A DNA stretch of 64,000 nucleotides from Thermohalobaculum sp963721105 (GCA_963721105.1 CAVRHY010000007.1:62001-126000), one strand, 5' to 3'; positions 38,853 to 47,548 are shown, counted from the stretch's first letter. The notes: a model not told the origin generated them from the sequence alone. Numbers and translations: made by a program.

Positions 38853-39377
38853 TCAGTGCTTGCGGAAGCGGTCCAGGCTGACGACGTCGGCCCCAGCGTC
38901 CCCGTCGCGGCGCTGCTCGGCGGCCTTTCCGCGATCGCGCGGCGGCTCCGGCTGCGCCGCGTCGGCGTCGCCGTCATCCTCGTCGGGCAGCAGCGCGTCG
39001 AGATCGGTCTCGCCGGCTTCGTGCGGGTCGAACTTCAGACCGAACCGGACCGAGGGATCGACAAAGGTGCGCACCGCCTGGAAGGGGACGACCAGCGTCT
39101 GCGGCTGGTTCGAGAAGTTCAGCGTCACCGAGAACCGATCCGGCGTCACCGCCAGGTCGTCGAACCAGTCCTGCAGCACGATCGTCATCTCCTCCGGATG
39201 GCTCTCGCGCAGCCAGACCGGGATGTCGACGCCTGGATGGTCCGTCTCGAAGCTGATGTAGAAATGGTGCTCGCCGGGCAGCCCGTTATCGGCCACGTCT
39301 CCGAGGACCTCGGCCATCATGCGGCGCATGGCCTTCTGCATCAACTGTCCGTAATTCAATCGGCCGCTGGCACTCAT
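38853..39377 (-). CDS. sspB: SspB-type ClpXP adaptor (alphaproteobacterial)
   Basis: SspB delivers ssrA-tagged proteins to ClpXP. The 174-residue product has the alpha-type substrate-binding domain: YGQLMQKAMRRMMAEVLGDV, HHFYISFETDHPGVDIP, LRESHPEEMTIVLQDWFDDL and FSNQPQTLVVPFQAVRTFVDPSVRFGL. It ends in a charged, flexible linker and a short terminal motif (VSLDRFRKH) that would dock on the ClpX N-domain. It is encoded just downstream of the tmRNA gene on the same strand; clpP and clpX are about 15 kb away. The pairing of adaptor and tag gene is functionally coherent. Confidence 0.92.
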   Translation of the reverse strand: MSASGRLNYGQLMQKAMRRMMAEVLGDVADNGLPGEHHFYISFETDHPGVDIPVWLRESHPEEMTIVLQDWFDDLAVTPDRFSVTLNFSNQPQTLVVPFQAVRTFVDPSVRFGLKFDPHEAGETDLDALLPDEDDGDADAAQPEPPRDRGKAAEQRRDGDAGADVVSLDRFRKH

Positions 39378-39544
39378 CGGTTCGGATCCCTCGATCCCGT
39401 CGAGGCCGACCTTATCCGATTCTCGGCGGCATGAAAGAGGCGAAACTCGCCAAGGTTGTGCCTTAACGATTCTGTGTCATTCAGAGGAAAGTGCAGGCTT
39501 CTGTTGCCAGGTGCCTGCGAACCCCGCCCGAAGCTGCTAGGCCC

Positions 39545-39805
39545 CGGGGCTTAGATTTCGATGGTTAGCGCCGCTTACGCGGCGAGCGCCACCGGAGCAC
39601 GGTTGTCATTGGCAACTGTACTTTTTGGACCGATAACGGTGGTACCTCACCGAGCGAAAGCAACACCTTTACACGTCCGTCGATCCTGTTTCGGCCCCCT
39701 GGTCCCGCCATGACGGGAGGTGGTTGGTGGAGCCGCCGGGTACCGCCCCCGGGTCCGAACCGCTTATTTCGTGCGCGTTTATCGCCGTAGTCCCGTTGCC
39801 GGGAC
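39545..39805 (-). ncRNA. ssrA: Circularly permuted two-piece tmRNA
   Basis: Read on the minus strand, the acceptor piece comes first. T-arm sequence GCGGTTCGGACC leads to CGGCTCC-A-CCA, with the CCA end at 39725. A 26-base spacer (39699-39724) holding a small hairpin is followed by the coding piece, which begins GGGGCCG at 39698. The two pieces pair as GGGGCCG/CGGCTCC with a G-U at the third pair, the alanyl-tRNA synthetase identity pair. The tag frame (39613 down to TAA at 39575-39577) encodes ANDNRAPVALAA, ending in the ClpX-recognised ALAA. The 5' end near 39805 follows from the promoter and a GTCCCG-GCAA-CGGGAC hairpin; the 3' end is approximate. Confidence 0.9.
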
Positions 39806-39811
39806 AGAAAG

Positions 39812-39840
39812 AATATGGGGTGTGGCGGGGCCGCCGTCAA
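39812..39840 (-). promoter_or_regulatory. Promoter of the tmRNA gene
   Basis: On the minus strand TTGACG (39840-39835) and CATATT (39817-39812) are 17 bases apart, placing the transcript start close to 39805 at the 5' hairpin of the acceptor piece. Confidence 0.65.
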
Positions 39841-39864
39841 CGCTCGCCTGCGGTCGCGAGGCCC

Positions 39865-39893
39865 TTGACGTTGCGCCGTCTGGCCTGCGACAT
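39865..39893 (+). promoter_or_regulatory. Possible promoter of tRNA-Val
   Basis: TTGACG at 39865-39870 is followed after 17 bases by CGACAT (39888-39893), 13 bases before the tRNA. Only the -35 box is convincing. Confidence 0.3.
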
Positions 39894-39906
39894 GCGGCCC
39901 AGCCGG

Positions 39907-39982
<76 letters not shown>

Positions 39983-40439
39983 CTCGCGTAACCTGACAGC
40001 AGACAATCGTCCGAGGCCGTGGAACGGACCGCGAAGCGGCACCCGGCGCGACGAGGTAATATTGAAGGATGCGCCACGAAGGGCTGGTCGGCGATCATCG
40101 GCAGGACGTCTTCGGAAGCACTCGACCAAGTGCCGTCACGCTGCACGAGCGAGCCGACACTTTTTCCGGCAGCGAAGGACCGGCACCCCTCCCGAGGCGC
40201 TCGGTTTATAGTGCAGCACGCCTCAAAGAACCCGCCTTGTTCGCCGTCCTGCCTGGCGTCGGTATCCTGCCGATTCCGGCGGAGGCGAGGCCGTTGGTGA
40301 GGCGCAAGTTGCGCTGAATGCTGTTGTGCAGGGTCGACCGGACCGGACACGTTCGGTTGACACGCACCGGATCCGACAGGAGCATGCATGAACGGGTGAA
40401 CGCGCGGCGACGCCGCCGCGCCCCGGGGAGGCGGCACCT
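39983..40439 (+). other. Long intergenic region between tRNA-Val and the ECF sigma gene
   Basis: These 457 bases have no convincing gene, repeat or RNA. Short open frames on both strands show no recognisable motif. The promoter of the ECF sigma operon should lie in its right part (about 40330-40430), but no pair of boxes stands out. Confidence 0.5.
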
Positions 40440-40970
40440 ATGGCGGACGAGCCATTCTGGGGCTGGACCGAGGCCAATCTCGATCGTCTTTACGGCTTCG
40501 CCTTCGCTCTGACCCAGGACAGCGACCGCTCCCGCGATCTGGTGCAGGAGTGCGTGCTGCGCGCGCTCGGCGCCGCGCGGCGACCGCGGGACGAGCCGGC
40601 CTATCGGGCCTGGCTGTTCCGGATCCTGCGCAATGCCTTCATCGACCAGTGCCGCAAGCGCCGGCCGGAGACACAGCTCGATCCGGATGCAGATTTTGTC
40701 GACGATGCCGAGGCGGGCTGGGGTGGCGATCGGCGCATGGTCGACATCGTGACGGTGCGGATCGCCGTGACGAAGCTCTCGCCGGCGCATCGCGAGGCGA
40801 TAGCGCTTGTCGATTTTGTCGGCTTCACCTATTCGGAGGCGGCCGAGGTGCTCGGCGTCGCCGCGGGCACCGTGATGAGCCGGGTGTCGCGAGCGCGAAA
40901 GGCGCTGCTGACGATCATAGAGCACGAGAACGTGACCCCGCTCGCGCGGGCCCGGGGGTCGAGACGATGA
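40440..40970 (+). CDS. ECF-family RNA polymerase sigma factor
   Basis: A 176-residue ECF sigma factor. Region 2 spans about residues 12-75 (LDRLYGFAFALTQDSDRSRDLVQECVLRAL, AYRAWLFRILRNAFIDQCRKRR), and region 4 spans about residues 108-160 (LSPAHREAIALVDFVGFTYSEAAEVLGVAAGTVMSRVSRARKAL). The gene overlaps the next one, an anti-sigma factor, by ATGA. The pair precedes a SorA-like molybdoenzyme and a cytochrome on the same strand, so sulfite or another oxidant-type stress is a likely signal. That link is inferred from context. Confidence 0.92.
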   Translation: MADEPFWGWTEANLDRLYGFAFALTQDSDRSRDLVQECVLRALGAARRPRDEPAYRAWLFRILRNAFIDQCRKRRPETQLDPDADFVDDAEAGWGGDRRMVDIVTVRIAVTKLSPAHREAIALVDFVGFTYSEAAEVLGVAAGTVMSRVSRARKALLTIIEHENVTPLARARGSRR

Positions 40971-41767
40971 ATATGCGATCTCTCGACTGGTCTACCCTGA
41001 ACGCCTATGTCGACGGCGAGCTCGACCCGCATGCCGCCGCCGTCGTCGCCGAGGCCGCGGGCAACGACCCTGCCGTCGCCGAGGACATCGCGACGCTCTA
41101 TCGCCTCAAGGCTATCGTTCATGACGGCTTCCCGGCTGCGCCGCCGTGCCTCGTCGCCGGGCTCCCGCGGATTGCACGCCGGGACCGGTCCCCGACCCGC
41201 ATCGCCACTGTCGTGGCGATGGCGGCAATGGTTATGATCGCCGTCCTGTTTGGTCCGAGGTCGGCGCCCTCGGTGCTGCCTGACGATGTTCTCGAGACGG
41301 CCCGCGCGCTGCATGCCGAATGGCTCGACGCGCGGGTGGGCGAGCCGGACGATGCCTCGCCCACGCTGATGGCCGCGCTCGGCCATTTCCGCCAGGTGCC
41401 TGTGATCCCCGACCTGGAAAGCGCCAGGCTGACCATCACTCGGGTGCGCTTGGCGGAGCCGGCGGGCGCGCCTGTCCTTCAGGTCGGCTATCGTGGCGTG
41501 CACGACTGTCACCTGAGCCTGCTCGTTTTCGCCTCGGCGGAGATGCCCGAGACTATGGCGCGCGTCGATATCGGACTCGAGCGCGCCTATGGCTGGCGGG
41601 TCAACGACCTCGGCTACATGCTGTTCGCCCGCGGTATGGACAAGCAGATGCTGGACCTGATCGCGCACAAGGTCGAGGAGGAGACCCGAACCCGCGCGCC
41701 CTTCGACGAGGGCACCCGGGATCTGATCTCCGCGCGCAAGCGCCAGAGCACGAGCTGCGTCGCCTGA
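40967..41767 (+). CDS. Transmembrane anti-sigma factor
   Basis: A 266-residue protein partnered with the ECF sigma gene through a four-base overlap. It begins with an anti-sigma-type helical segment (LNAYVDGELDPHAAAVVAEAAGNDPAVAEDIA), has one membrane helix (ATVVAMAAMVMIAVLFG, near residues 80-96) and a periplasmic domain of about 165 residues, which includes GVHDCHLSLLVF and a C-terminal Cys (TSCVA). It lacks a clear zinc His-x3-Cys-x2-Cys motif. The periplasmic part could sense the substrate or redox state; that is inference. Confidence 0.85.
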   Translation: MNMRSLDWSTLNAYVDGELDPHAAAVVAEAAGNDPAVAEDIATLYRLKAIVHDGFPAAPPCLVAGLPRIARRDRSPTRIATVVAMAAMVMIAVLFGPRSAPSVLPDDVLETARALHAEWLDARVGEPDDASPTLMAALGHFRQVPVIPDLESARLTITRVRLAEPAGAPVLQVGYRGVHDCHLSLLVFASAEMPETMARVDIGLERAYGWRVNDLGYMLFARGMDKQMLDLIAHKVEEETRTRAPFDEGTRDLISARKRQSTSCVA

Positions 41768-41810
41768 TCTTTCCGCACGGCGAAGGGAAGAATTCGCCAC
41801 CTCCGAACGT

Positions 41811-41873
41811 TTCTTGTTTGCAAGAAGAAGCCGGGGGGTCGGCGCCAGCCGTATCCCGCCGGGCAAACAAGAA
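41811..41873 (+). promoter_or_regulatory. Leader with mutually exclusive hairpins before the SorA-like gene
   Basis: TTCTTG (41811-41816) can pair locally with CAAGAA (41821-41826). The longer TTCTTGTTTGC (41811-41821) can instead pair with GCAAACAAGAA (41863-41873), an 11-base perfect match. The direct repeat CAAGAAG causes the choice. The distal arm ends about five bases before the GGGAGGG ribosome site at 41879 of the molybdoenzyme gene. No T-run follows, so translational control or an operator are the alternatives. Confidence 0.45.
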
Positions 41874-41895
41874 GCCCAGGGAGGGAACAGCGATC

Positions 41896-43155
41896 ATGGA
41901 CTTGCAGCAGATACCCCAGGTCATGACCCGCCGCGATTTCGGAAGGCTCGCCGGCGTGGCGGGCCTGGCTCTCGGCGTCTCGCCGGCGGCGCTCAGGACA
42001 GCCTATGCGCAGGATGCGGACTCGTCGGCGATCATCGCCGGCAAGCATTCCGGCATGATCGTGCACAACGCCAAGCTCGGCGTGATGGAGACCCCGATCA
42101 CCCTGCTGCGCGAGCACGATCACACGCCAAAGGACATTCTGTTCAACCGACTGCACTTTCCGCACGAAGGCGACGCCGCCTGGTACGCGACCACGGATGC
42201 GCCAGACATCGCCGACTGGAAGATCCGGATCGACGGGCTGGTCGAGCGCCCACGCGATGTCAGCGTCGCCGATCTCGCCGGGATGGAACAGGTCAAGAGG
42301 GTCTCCGTCATCCAGTGCGCCGGCAACGGCCGTTCGTTCTATGCGGCCAAGCAGAAGGTCGCGGGCGGCCAGTGGCTGAACGGCGGCCTCGGCAATGTCG
42401 AGTGGGAGGGCGTGCCGCTGAGGCCTTTCCTGGAGGACCAGCAGCTGGGCGTCGCCGGGTCGGCCGAGTGGCTGACCGCCGAGGGCTGGGACCAGCCGGG
42501 GACCCGCGAGGGCTCGGACTTCGCCAAGAGCTACCACATCGCCGACCCGGCGCTCGACAACGCCATCCTGGCGCTGAAGATGAACGGCGAGCCGATCCCG
42601 GCCGTGCATGGAGGCCCGGTCCGCCTGATCATCCCCGGCTACTACGGCAACATGAACGTCAAGTTCCTGACGGTGCTGATGTTCGCCGAGCGGCAATCGC
42701 CGAGCGCCTTCCAGTCGGTCGGCTACCGCATGCCGCTCAAGCCGGTCGAGCCCGGTGAGTTCGAGGCCAACGACTACACGCTCGAAAACAGCCGCCCGAC
42801 CTACGGCCACCAGATCAAGAGCGTCATCTTCTCGCCGCTGCCCGAGGACAATCCGGCGGCGGGCGAGGCCGAGATCACCGGCGTCGCCTTCAACGACGGC
42901 ATGGCCGAGATCACCTCGGTCGAGGTTTCGGCCGATGGCGGCAAGACCTGGAGCGACGCCGACATCAAGCCCGCCGAAAGCCCCTGGGCCTGGTATCACT
43001 GGACGGCCAAGGGCAAGCTCGCCTCGGGCAAGAACGTCCTGATGGTGCGGGCCACGGACGCGCTCGGCCGCACTCAGCCGATGAACGGGCTCACCCGCTG
43101 GAACCCGCGCGGCTACGAGTGGAACGGCGTCCAGCACCTCGAGATCAGCATCTGA
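41896..43155 (+). CDS. Sulfite oxidase/dehydrogenase-type molybdopterin protein (SorA-like)
   Basis: A 419-residue periplasmic enzyme of the sulfite oxidase family. It has a Tat-type leader (TRRDFGRLAGVAGLALG) cleaved after AYAQ. The catalytic domain includes VIQCAGNGRSFYA with the Cys that binds molybdenum, GLGNVEWEGVPLRP and the substrate-pocket motif RLIIPGYYGNMNVKFL. The C-terminal dimerisation domain has ITGVAFNDGMAEITSVEVSADGGKTW. Start ATG 41896 follows GGGAGGG. With the dihaem cytochrome 22 bases downstream it resembles SorAB, which oxidises sulfite to sulfate and passes electrons to cytochrome c. A methionine-sulfoxide-type role is less likely given the dimerisation domain. Confidence 0.9.
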   Translation: MDLQQIPQVMTRRDFGRLAGVAGLALGVSPAALRTAYAQDADSSAIIAGKHSGMIVHNAKLGVMETPITLLREHDHTPKDILFNRLHFPHEGDAAWYATTDAPDIADWKIRIDGLVERPRDVSVADLAGMEQVKRVSVIQCAGNGRSFYAAKQKVAGGQWLNGGLGNVEWEGVPLRPFLEDQQLGVAGSAEWLTAEGWDQPGTREGSDFAKSYHIADPALDNAILALKMNGEPIPAVHGGPVRLIIPGYYGNMNVKFLTVLMFAERQSPSAFQSVGYRMPLKPVEPGEFEANDYTLENSRPTYGHQIKSVIFSPLPEDNPAAGEAEITGVAFNDGMAEITSVEVSADGGKTWSDADIKPAESPWAWYHWTAKGKLASGKNVLMVRATDALGRTQPMNGLTRWNPRGYEWNGVQHLEISI

Positions 43156-43177
43156 TCCGACCGAGACGGCGCACCCG

Positions 43178-43921
43178 ATGCGCCGTCTCTCCCTTTTCTT
43201 CCACGTGGAGCGTGACGTGCTACGGGCGATGTGTTTCCTGCTTCTCGCCGGGTCGGCAATACCGGCGGCGGCGGCCGCTTCGCGGATCGAGCTTCCCGAG
43301 GGTCCGGGCCGCAACCTCGTCTACGGCCAGTGCCAGACCTGCCACGACCTGCAATCACTGCGCGACTCGGCGGGCATCCCGCGGGGCGCGTGGGATGCGG
43401 TGCTCGACAACATGCACGACTTCGGGCTCAGGGTCAGCGCGGAACAACGCGCGCAGATTCTCGACTATCTTGCGACCTATCTGGGCGCCAACCCGCCGGC
43501 GGAATCGGCTGTTGCCTCGGGGACCGGAGAAGGCCCCGCGGACGGCGCGGCGATCTTCTCTGACATATGCAGCGCCTGTCACGCGGCTGACGGCAGCGGC
43601 AAGGCCGGTGAGTTCCCGCCGCTCGCGGGCAATCGCGATCTTTTCCTGTCGCCGGAGTTTCCTGTCCGAGTCGTGCTGAGCGGTATGAGCGGCCCGATCG
43701 AGACGACCGGCGACTACATCGACAAGGCGATGCCCTCGTTTGATTTCCTCTCTGACGAAGAGATTGCGGCCGTCGTGGACTTTGTACGCGGGCAATGGGG
43801 AAATGACGCGCTCAGCCCGTCGGGCATGTCAAAGATCACGCCGTCCGATGTCAGCAAGGCGCGCGAGAAGTCTGTGAGTGCCGAGGACGTTCACGCCTTG
43901 CGCAAGTCGCTTCTACCGTAG
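43178..43921 (+). CDS. Dihaem cytochrome c (SorB-like electron acceptor)
   Basis: A 247-residue exported cytochrome with two haem-binding sites, CQTCH (near residue 52) and CSACH (near 130), each in its own cytochrome c-like domain. The signal sequence includes MCFLLLAGSAIPAAAAA. The second domain has a likely distal Met in DKAMPSFDFLSDEEIAAVVDFVRGQW. It follows the SorA-like gene by 22 bases, so it probably takes electrons from that enzyme in the periplasm. SorB is usually monohaem; two haem sites make this version larger. The first Met has an upstream ribosome site only loosely defined. Confidence 0.86.
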   Translation: MRRLSLFFHVERDVLRAMCFLLLAGSAIPAAAAASRIELPEGPGRNLVYGQCQTCHDLQSLRDSAGIPRGAWDAVLDNMHDFGLRVSAEQRAQILDYLATYLGANPPAESAVASGTGEGPADGAAIFSDICSACHAADGSGKAGEFPPLAGNRDLFLSPEFPVRVVLSGMSGPIETTGDYIDKAMPSFDFLSDEEIAAVVDFVRGQWGNDALSPSGMSKITPSDVSKAREKSVSAEDVHALRKSLLP

Positions 43922-44158
43922 GCAGGTATTCGTTTGGGAGCCCTCGGCGCCCCTACGGATCCCGGGGGTCTGGCGACATATTGGTGATGATGCTGTAAAG
44001 CGGCGCCAGCACGTCTTTCGCGTTTTGGTCAAAATATCGCATTGGGCTGGACTGGGGTGCGTGGGGCGGCTAGGGGACGCGCGCGGCGTATCATTGATGG
44101 CGGCCGCCCGGGCTCGCGCGGTTCTGCGCGGGCGATCCATGACGGAGGCGGTTCCCCG

Positions 44159-45916
44159 ATGAACGCGACACCGAAGCCCAATTCCACGTCTGCCGAGGCG
44201 GTCCCGATGACCTCGAACACCCAGCCGATCGCCGAGCTCTACGTCTCGGCCGAGAGCGCGGCCAAGCTGAAGGCGTCGGCCGGCGACCTGGCCAGCTGGG
44301 ACCTGACGCCGCGCCAGACCTGCGACCTCGAGCTCTTGATGAATGGCGGCTTCAGCCCGCTCAAGGGCTTTCTCGGCCAGGCCGACTACGACCGCGTCGT
44401 CGACGAGTGGCGGCTGACCGACGGCAGTTTGTGGCCGATGCCGATCACGCTCGACGTCACCGGGAAGTTCGCCGAGGGCGTCGAGCCCGGCCAGGACATC
44501 GCGCTCCGCGACCAGGAGGGCGTGATCCTCGCCATCATGTCGGTCACCGACAAGTGGTCGCCCGACCGCGAGCGCGAGGCGCGCGAGGTCTTCGGCTCGA
44601 CCGATCTGAAGCACCCGGCGGTCAACCACCTGATGAACGCCAGCGGCCCGGTCTACCTGGGCGGCCCGGTCACCGGCATCCAGCCACCGACGCATTACGA
44701 CTATCGCCAGCGGCGCGACACGCCGAACGAGCTGCGCGCCTATTTCCGCAAGGTGGGCTGGCGGCGGGTCGTCGCCTTCCAGACGCGCAATCCGCTGCAC
44801 CGGGCGCACCAGGAGCTGACCTTCCGCGCCGCGAAGGAGGCGCAGGCGAATCTGCTGATCCATCCCGTCGTCGGCATGACGAAGCCCGGCGACATCGACC
44901 ACTTCACTCGCGTGCGCTGCTACGAGGCGGTGCTCGACAAGTACCCGGCCTCGACGACGCACCTGTCGCTCCTGAACCTCGCCATGCGCATGGGCGGCCC
45001 GCGCGAGGCGGTCTGGCACGCGCTGATCCGGGCCAACCACGGCTGCACGCACTTCATCGTCGGGCGCGACCATGCCGGCCCCGGCAAGGACAGCCAGGGC
45101 AAGGATTTCTACGGCCCCTACGACGCACAGGAGGCGGTCAAGAAGTATGCCTCCGAGATCGGCGTCGAGATGGTCGACTTCAAGCAGATGGTCTACGTGC
45201 AGGAGAAGGCGCAGTACTTTCCGCGCGACGAGATCGAGGAGGGCTGGACCGTCCTCGACATCTCCGGCACCGAGCTCCGCCGGCGCCTGCAGGAGGGGCT
45301 CGAGATCCCGGACTGGTTCTCGTTCCCCGAGGTCGTCGAGGAGCTCCGCCGCACGCGCCCGCCGCGGGCGAAGCAGGGCTTCACGGTGTTCTTCACCGGG
45401 CTCTCGGGCTCGGGCAAGTCGACGATCGCCAACGCGCTGATGGTCAAGCTGATGGAGCAGGGCGGGCGGCCGGTGACGCTGCTCGACGGCGACGTCGTGC
45501 GCAAGCACCTCTCGTCCGAGCTCGGCTTCTCGAAGGAGCACCGCGACATCAACATCCGGCGCATCGGCTACGTCGCCTCCGAGATCACCAAGAACGGCGG
45601 CATCGCGCTCTGCGCGCCGATCGCGCCCTACACGGCGACCCGCCGGGCGGTGCGCGAGATGATCGAGGCGCACGGCGCCTTCGTCGAGGTGCACGTCGCG
45701 ACCAGCCTCGAGGAATGCGAGCGGCGCGACCGCAAGGGCCTCTACCGGCTGGCGCGCGAGGGCAAGATCAAGGAGTTCACCGGCATCTCGGACCCCTACG
45801 AGGCGCCCGAGACCCCGGAGATCCGCCTCGAAACCGATACCGTCGACCCCGACCACTGCGCCCACCAGGTGCTGCTCAAGCTCGAGGGGCTGGGCCTGAT
45901 CGGCACAAACAACTGA
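44159..45916 (+). CDS. sat-cysC: Bifunctional sulfate adenylyltransferase / adenylylsulfate kinase
   Basis: A 585-residue fusion that makes APS and then PAPS. The N-terminal PUA-like and ATP sulfurylase domains (about residues 25-400) carry VVAFQTRNPLHRAHQELTFRAA (QTRN and HRAH ATP-binding motifs) and HFIVGRDHAGPGKD (GRDHAG). The C-terminal APS kinase (about 405-585) has the P-loop FFTGLSGSGKST and DGDVVRKHLSSELGFSKEHRDINIRRIG. Start ATG 44159 follows GGAGG. This type (Sat-CysC) is found in many alphaproteobacteria instead of CysDN. It lies 237 bases after the SorB-like gene on the same strand and could serve sulfate assimilation or, in reverse, sulfite oxidation via APS. Confidence 0.95.
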   Translation: MNATPKPNSTSAEAVPMTSNTQPIAELYVSAESAAKLKASAGDLASWDLTPRQTCDLELLMNGGFSPLKGFLGQADYDRVVDEWRLTDGSLWPMPITLDVTGKFAEGVEPGQDIALRDQEGVILAIMSVTDKWSPDREREAREVFGSTDLKHPAVNHLMNASGPVYLGGPVTGIQPPTHYDYRQRRDTPNELRAYFRKVGWRRVVAFQTRNPLHRAHQELTFRAAKEAQANLLIHPVVGMTKPGDIDHFTRVRCYEAVLDKYPASTTHLSLLNLAMRMGGPREAVWHALIRANHGCTHFIVGRDHAGPGKDSQGKDFYGPYDAQEAVKKYASEIGVEMVDFKQMVYVQEKAQYFPRDEIEEGWTVLDISGTELRRRLQEGLEIPDWFSFPEVVEELRRTRPPRAKQGFTVFFTGLSGSGKSTIANALMVKLMEQGGRPVTLLDGDVVRKHLSSELGFSKEHRDINIRRIGYVASEITKNGGIALCAPIAPYTATRRAVREMIEAHGAFVEVHVATSLEECERRDRKGLYRLAREGKIKEFTGISDPYEAPETPEIRLETDTVDPDHCAHQVLLKLEGLGLIGTNN

Positions 45917-46352
45917 CGCAAAGGTGGCCCGGGCAACCGCGCCGGGTCTCCCATCCCGCCCTGCCCGGCGACCGCGCCGCGCCGGGCAGGGCAGGGCCGG
46001 GCAGCGCCGGGCCGGGCAGCGCCGGGCCGGGCAGCGCCGGGCCGGGCAGGGCAGGATGGCGGCGGCATCGCCAGACCGCCATGCGACCGGGGCTCGGCAG
46101 GACCACCGACGGGGGATGTCGGACCTGTCGGAGGCGTCCCCTGCGAGTTGGTGTTCCGTTCCGCGCCAAGAGGGTTATCATTCCAAATTGCGAACGGCCC
46201 GCGGCAGGCGGTCAGGATGGGCGCGGCAAGATTGGAAACCCGGCGGTCTCGATGAACAGCGCGACGGCTCCGGGCCGACAGATCGAACCCGTCGACGATG
46301 ACGTCGCTGCCCGGCCGCGGGCATTCAGCCGACACCCGCTTCGGGCGCGGGC
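45917..46352 (+). other. Intergenic region with a minisatellite before the polysaccharide locus
   Basis: These 436 bases separate sat-cysC from the first glycosyltransferase. They contain the 15-base tandem repeat described separately and no supported gene. The sequence downstream of the repeat (46060-46350) shows no motif or RNA that I can name. Confidence 0.5.
45980..46054. repeat. Tandem repeat, 15-base unit, about five copies
   Basis: The unit GGCCGGGCAGCGCCG is repeated perfectly at 45995-46009, 46010-46024 and 46025-46039. Degenerate copies flank it at 45980-45994 and 46040-46054. It is GC-rich and lies just after sat-cysC. Copy number could vary between strains. Confidence 0.85.
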
Positions 46353-47477
46353 ATGACGGCCTCGCCGGAGGACTCCGAAGACCCGCCCGGCGCACGCGGC
46401 CCGCTCGTCTCGGTCGTGATACCCGCGTACAACGCGGAGGGCACGCTGCGGGCGACCCTCGACTCCGTGCTGAACCAGAGCCATGCCGCCCTCGAGATCA
46501 TCGTGGTCGACGACGGGTCGACCGACGCCACCGAGGCGATCGCGAGGGACCTTGCCCGGCTGGATCCACGCCTCAGCGTCATCACGACGCCGAACCGCGG
46601 CGTCGCGGCAGCCCGGAACACCGGGACCGCGGCATCGCGCGCAGACTACGTGGCGCCGCTCGACGCCGACGATCTGTGGCACCCCGAGAAGATTGCCCGC
46701 CAGCTCGAGGTCATCGAGCGGGGCGGGCCGCAGATGGGCTTCGTCTACACCGGATTCCGCACGATCGACGCCGAGGACAGGGTCATGGAGTCCGCCGCGA
46801 TGACCTGGTGCGAGGGCGAGGTGTTCCTGCGATCGGTGATCATCAACCTCGTCGGGAACGGCAGCGGGATCCTGATACGGCGTGAGGCATTGCAGGCGAT
46901 CGGCGGCTACACCGAGGAGCTTCGCCGGCGCGGCGTCGAGGGAACCGAGGACCGGCTCGTCCAGAGCCTCATCGCCCGGTCGTGGCGGGTCGGCATGGTA
47001 CCGAGCTACCTCGTCGGCTACCGCAGGACGCCTTCCTGCATGTCGGCCGACCAGGTCAGCATGTCGCGGTCGCGGCTTGTCATGCTGTCCATGCTGGAGA
47101 CGCGCGTGCCGGATATCCCGGAATGGGTGATGGAGGCCGCGCGCGCGCTCACCGAGGTAAGCCTGGCCCGGAACCTGATGCGGCGGTTGCTCGTGCGTGA
47201 GTCCTTCTCGATGATCGCCCGTGCATTCGCCCGCTCGCCCGCGGCGGCGGCGGCGGATTTGATGGACACTGCCGACCGGTTCCTGCGGCTCTCCATCCGC
47301 GGGATGAGGAGCACGAGCCGGAAGCGAATGGGCGGAGTCGGCCCGGACCGGGATTTTTTTTCCTTCGATCCGGATGATGGCGCCGACCGGCGGCGCCGCA
47401 CGCACCTTGCGCGACTGGTCAGCAGGGCGGCCGACGAGGAAGAGGCCTTCGCGGCCTCCCGTGCGCGCCGGTCGTGA
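46353..47477 (+). CDS. Family 2 glycosyltransferase
   Basis: A 374-residue GT2 enzyme (GT-A fold). The nucleotide-sugar domain has LVSVVIPAYNAEGTLRATLDSVLNQ, IIVVDDGSTDATEAIA and the metal motif APLDADDLWHPEKI (DxD). The acceptor-side region includes RRGVEGTEDRLVQSL. A C-terminal extension of about 120 residues is basic and has no clear homologue by eye. The donor and acceptor sugars are unknown. First gene of the rightward half of the polysaccharide locus, followed by an ABC exporter. Confidence 0.9.
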   Translation: MTASPEDSEDPPGARGPLVSVVIPAYNAEGTLRATLDSVLNQSHAALEIIVVDDGSTDATEAIARDLARLDPRLSVITTPNRGVAAARNTGTAASRADYVAPLDADDLWHPEKIARQLEVIERGGPQMGFVYTGFRTIDAEDRVMESAAMTWCEGEVFLRSVIINLVGNGSGILIRREALQAIGGYTEELRRRGVEGTEDRLVQSLIARSWRVGMVPSYLVGYRRTPSCMSADQVSMSRSRLVMLSMLETRVPDIPEWVMEAARALTEVSLARNLMRRLLVRESFSMIARAFARSPAAAAADLMDTADRFLRLSIRGMRSTSRKRMGGVGPDRDFFSFDPDDGADRRRRTHLARLVSRAADEEEAFAASRARRS

Positions 47478-47548
47478 CAAAGACGGCGGCCGGTGCGTCA
47501 ATGGTGGTCGGGCGGCGTCATCCATGGGCGCGACAGGAGCCGACGCGC

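Noticed and set aside
39565..39840. Protein-coding frames across 39565-39996
   Set aside because: They coincide with the tmRNA and tRNA-Val genes, whose RNA structures explain the sequence.
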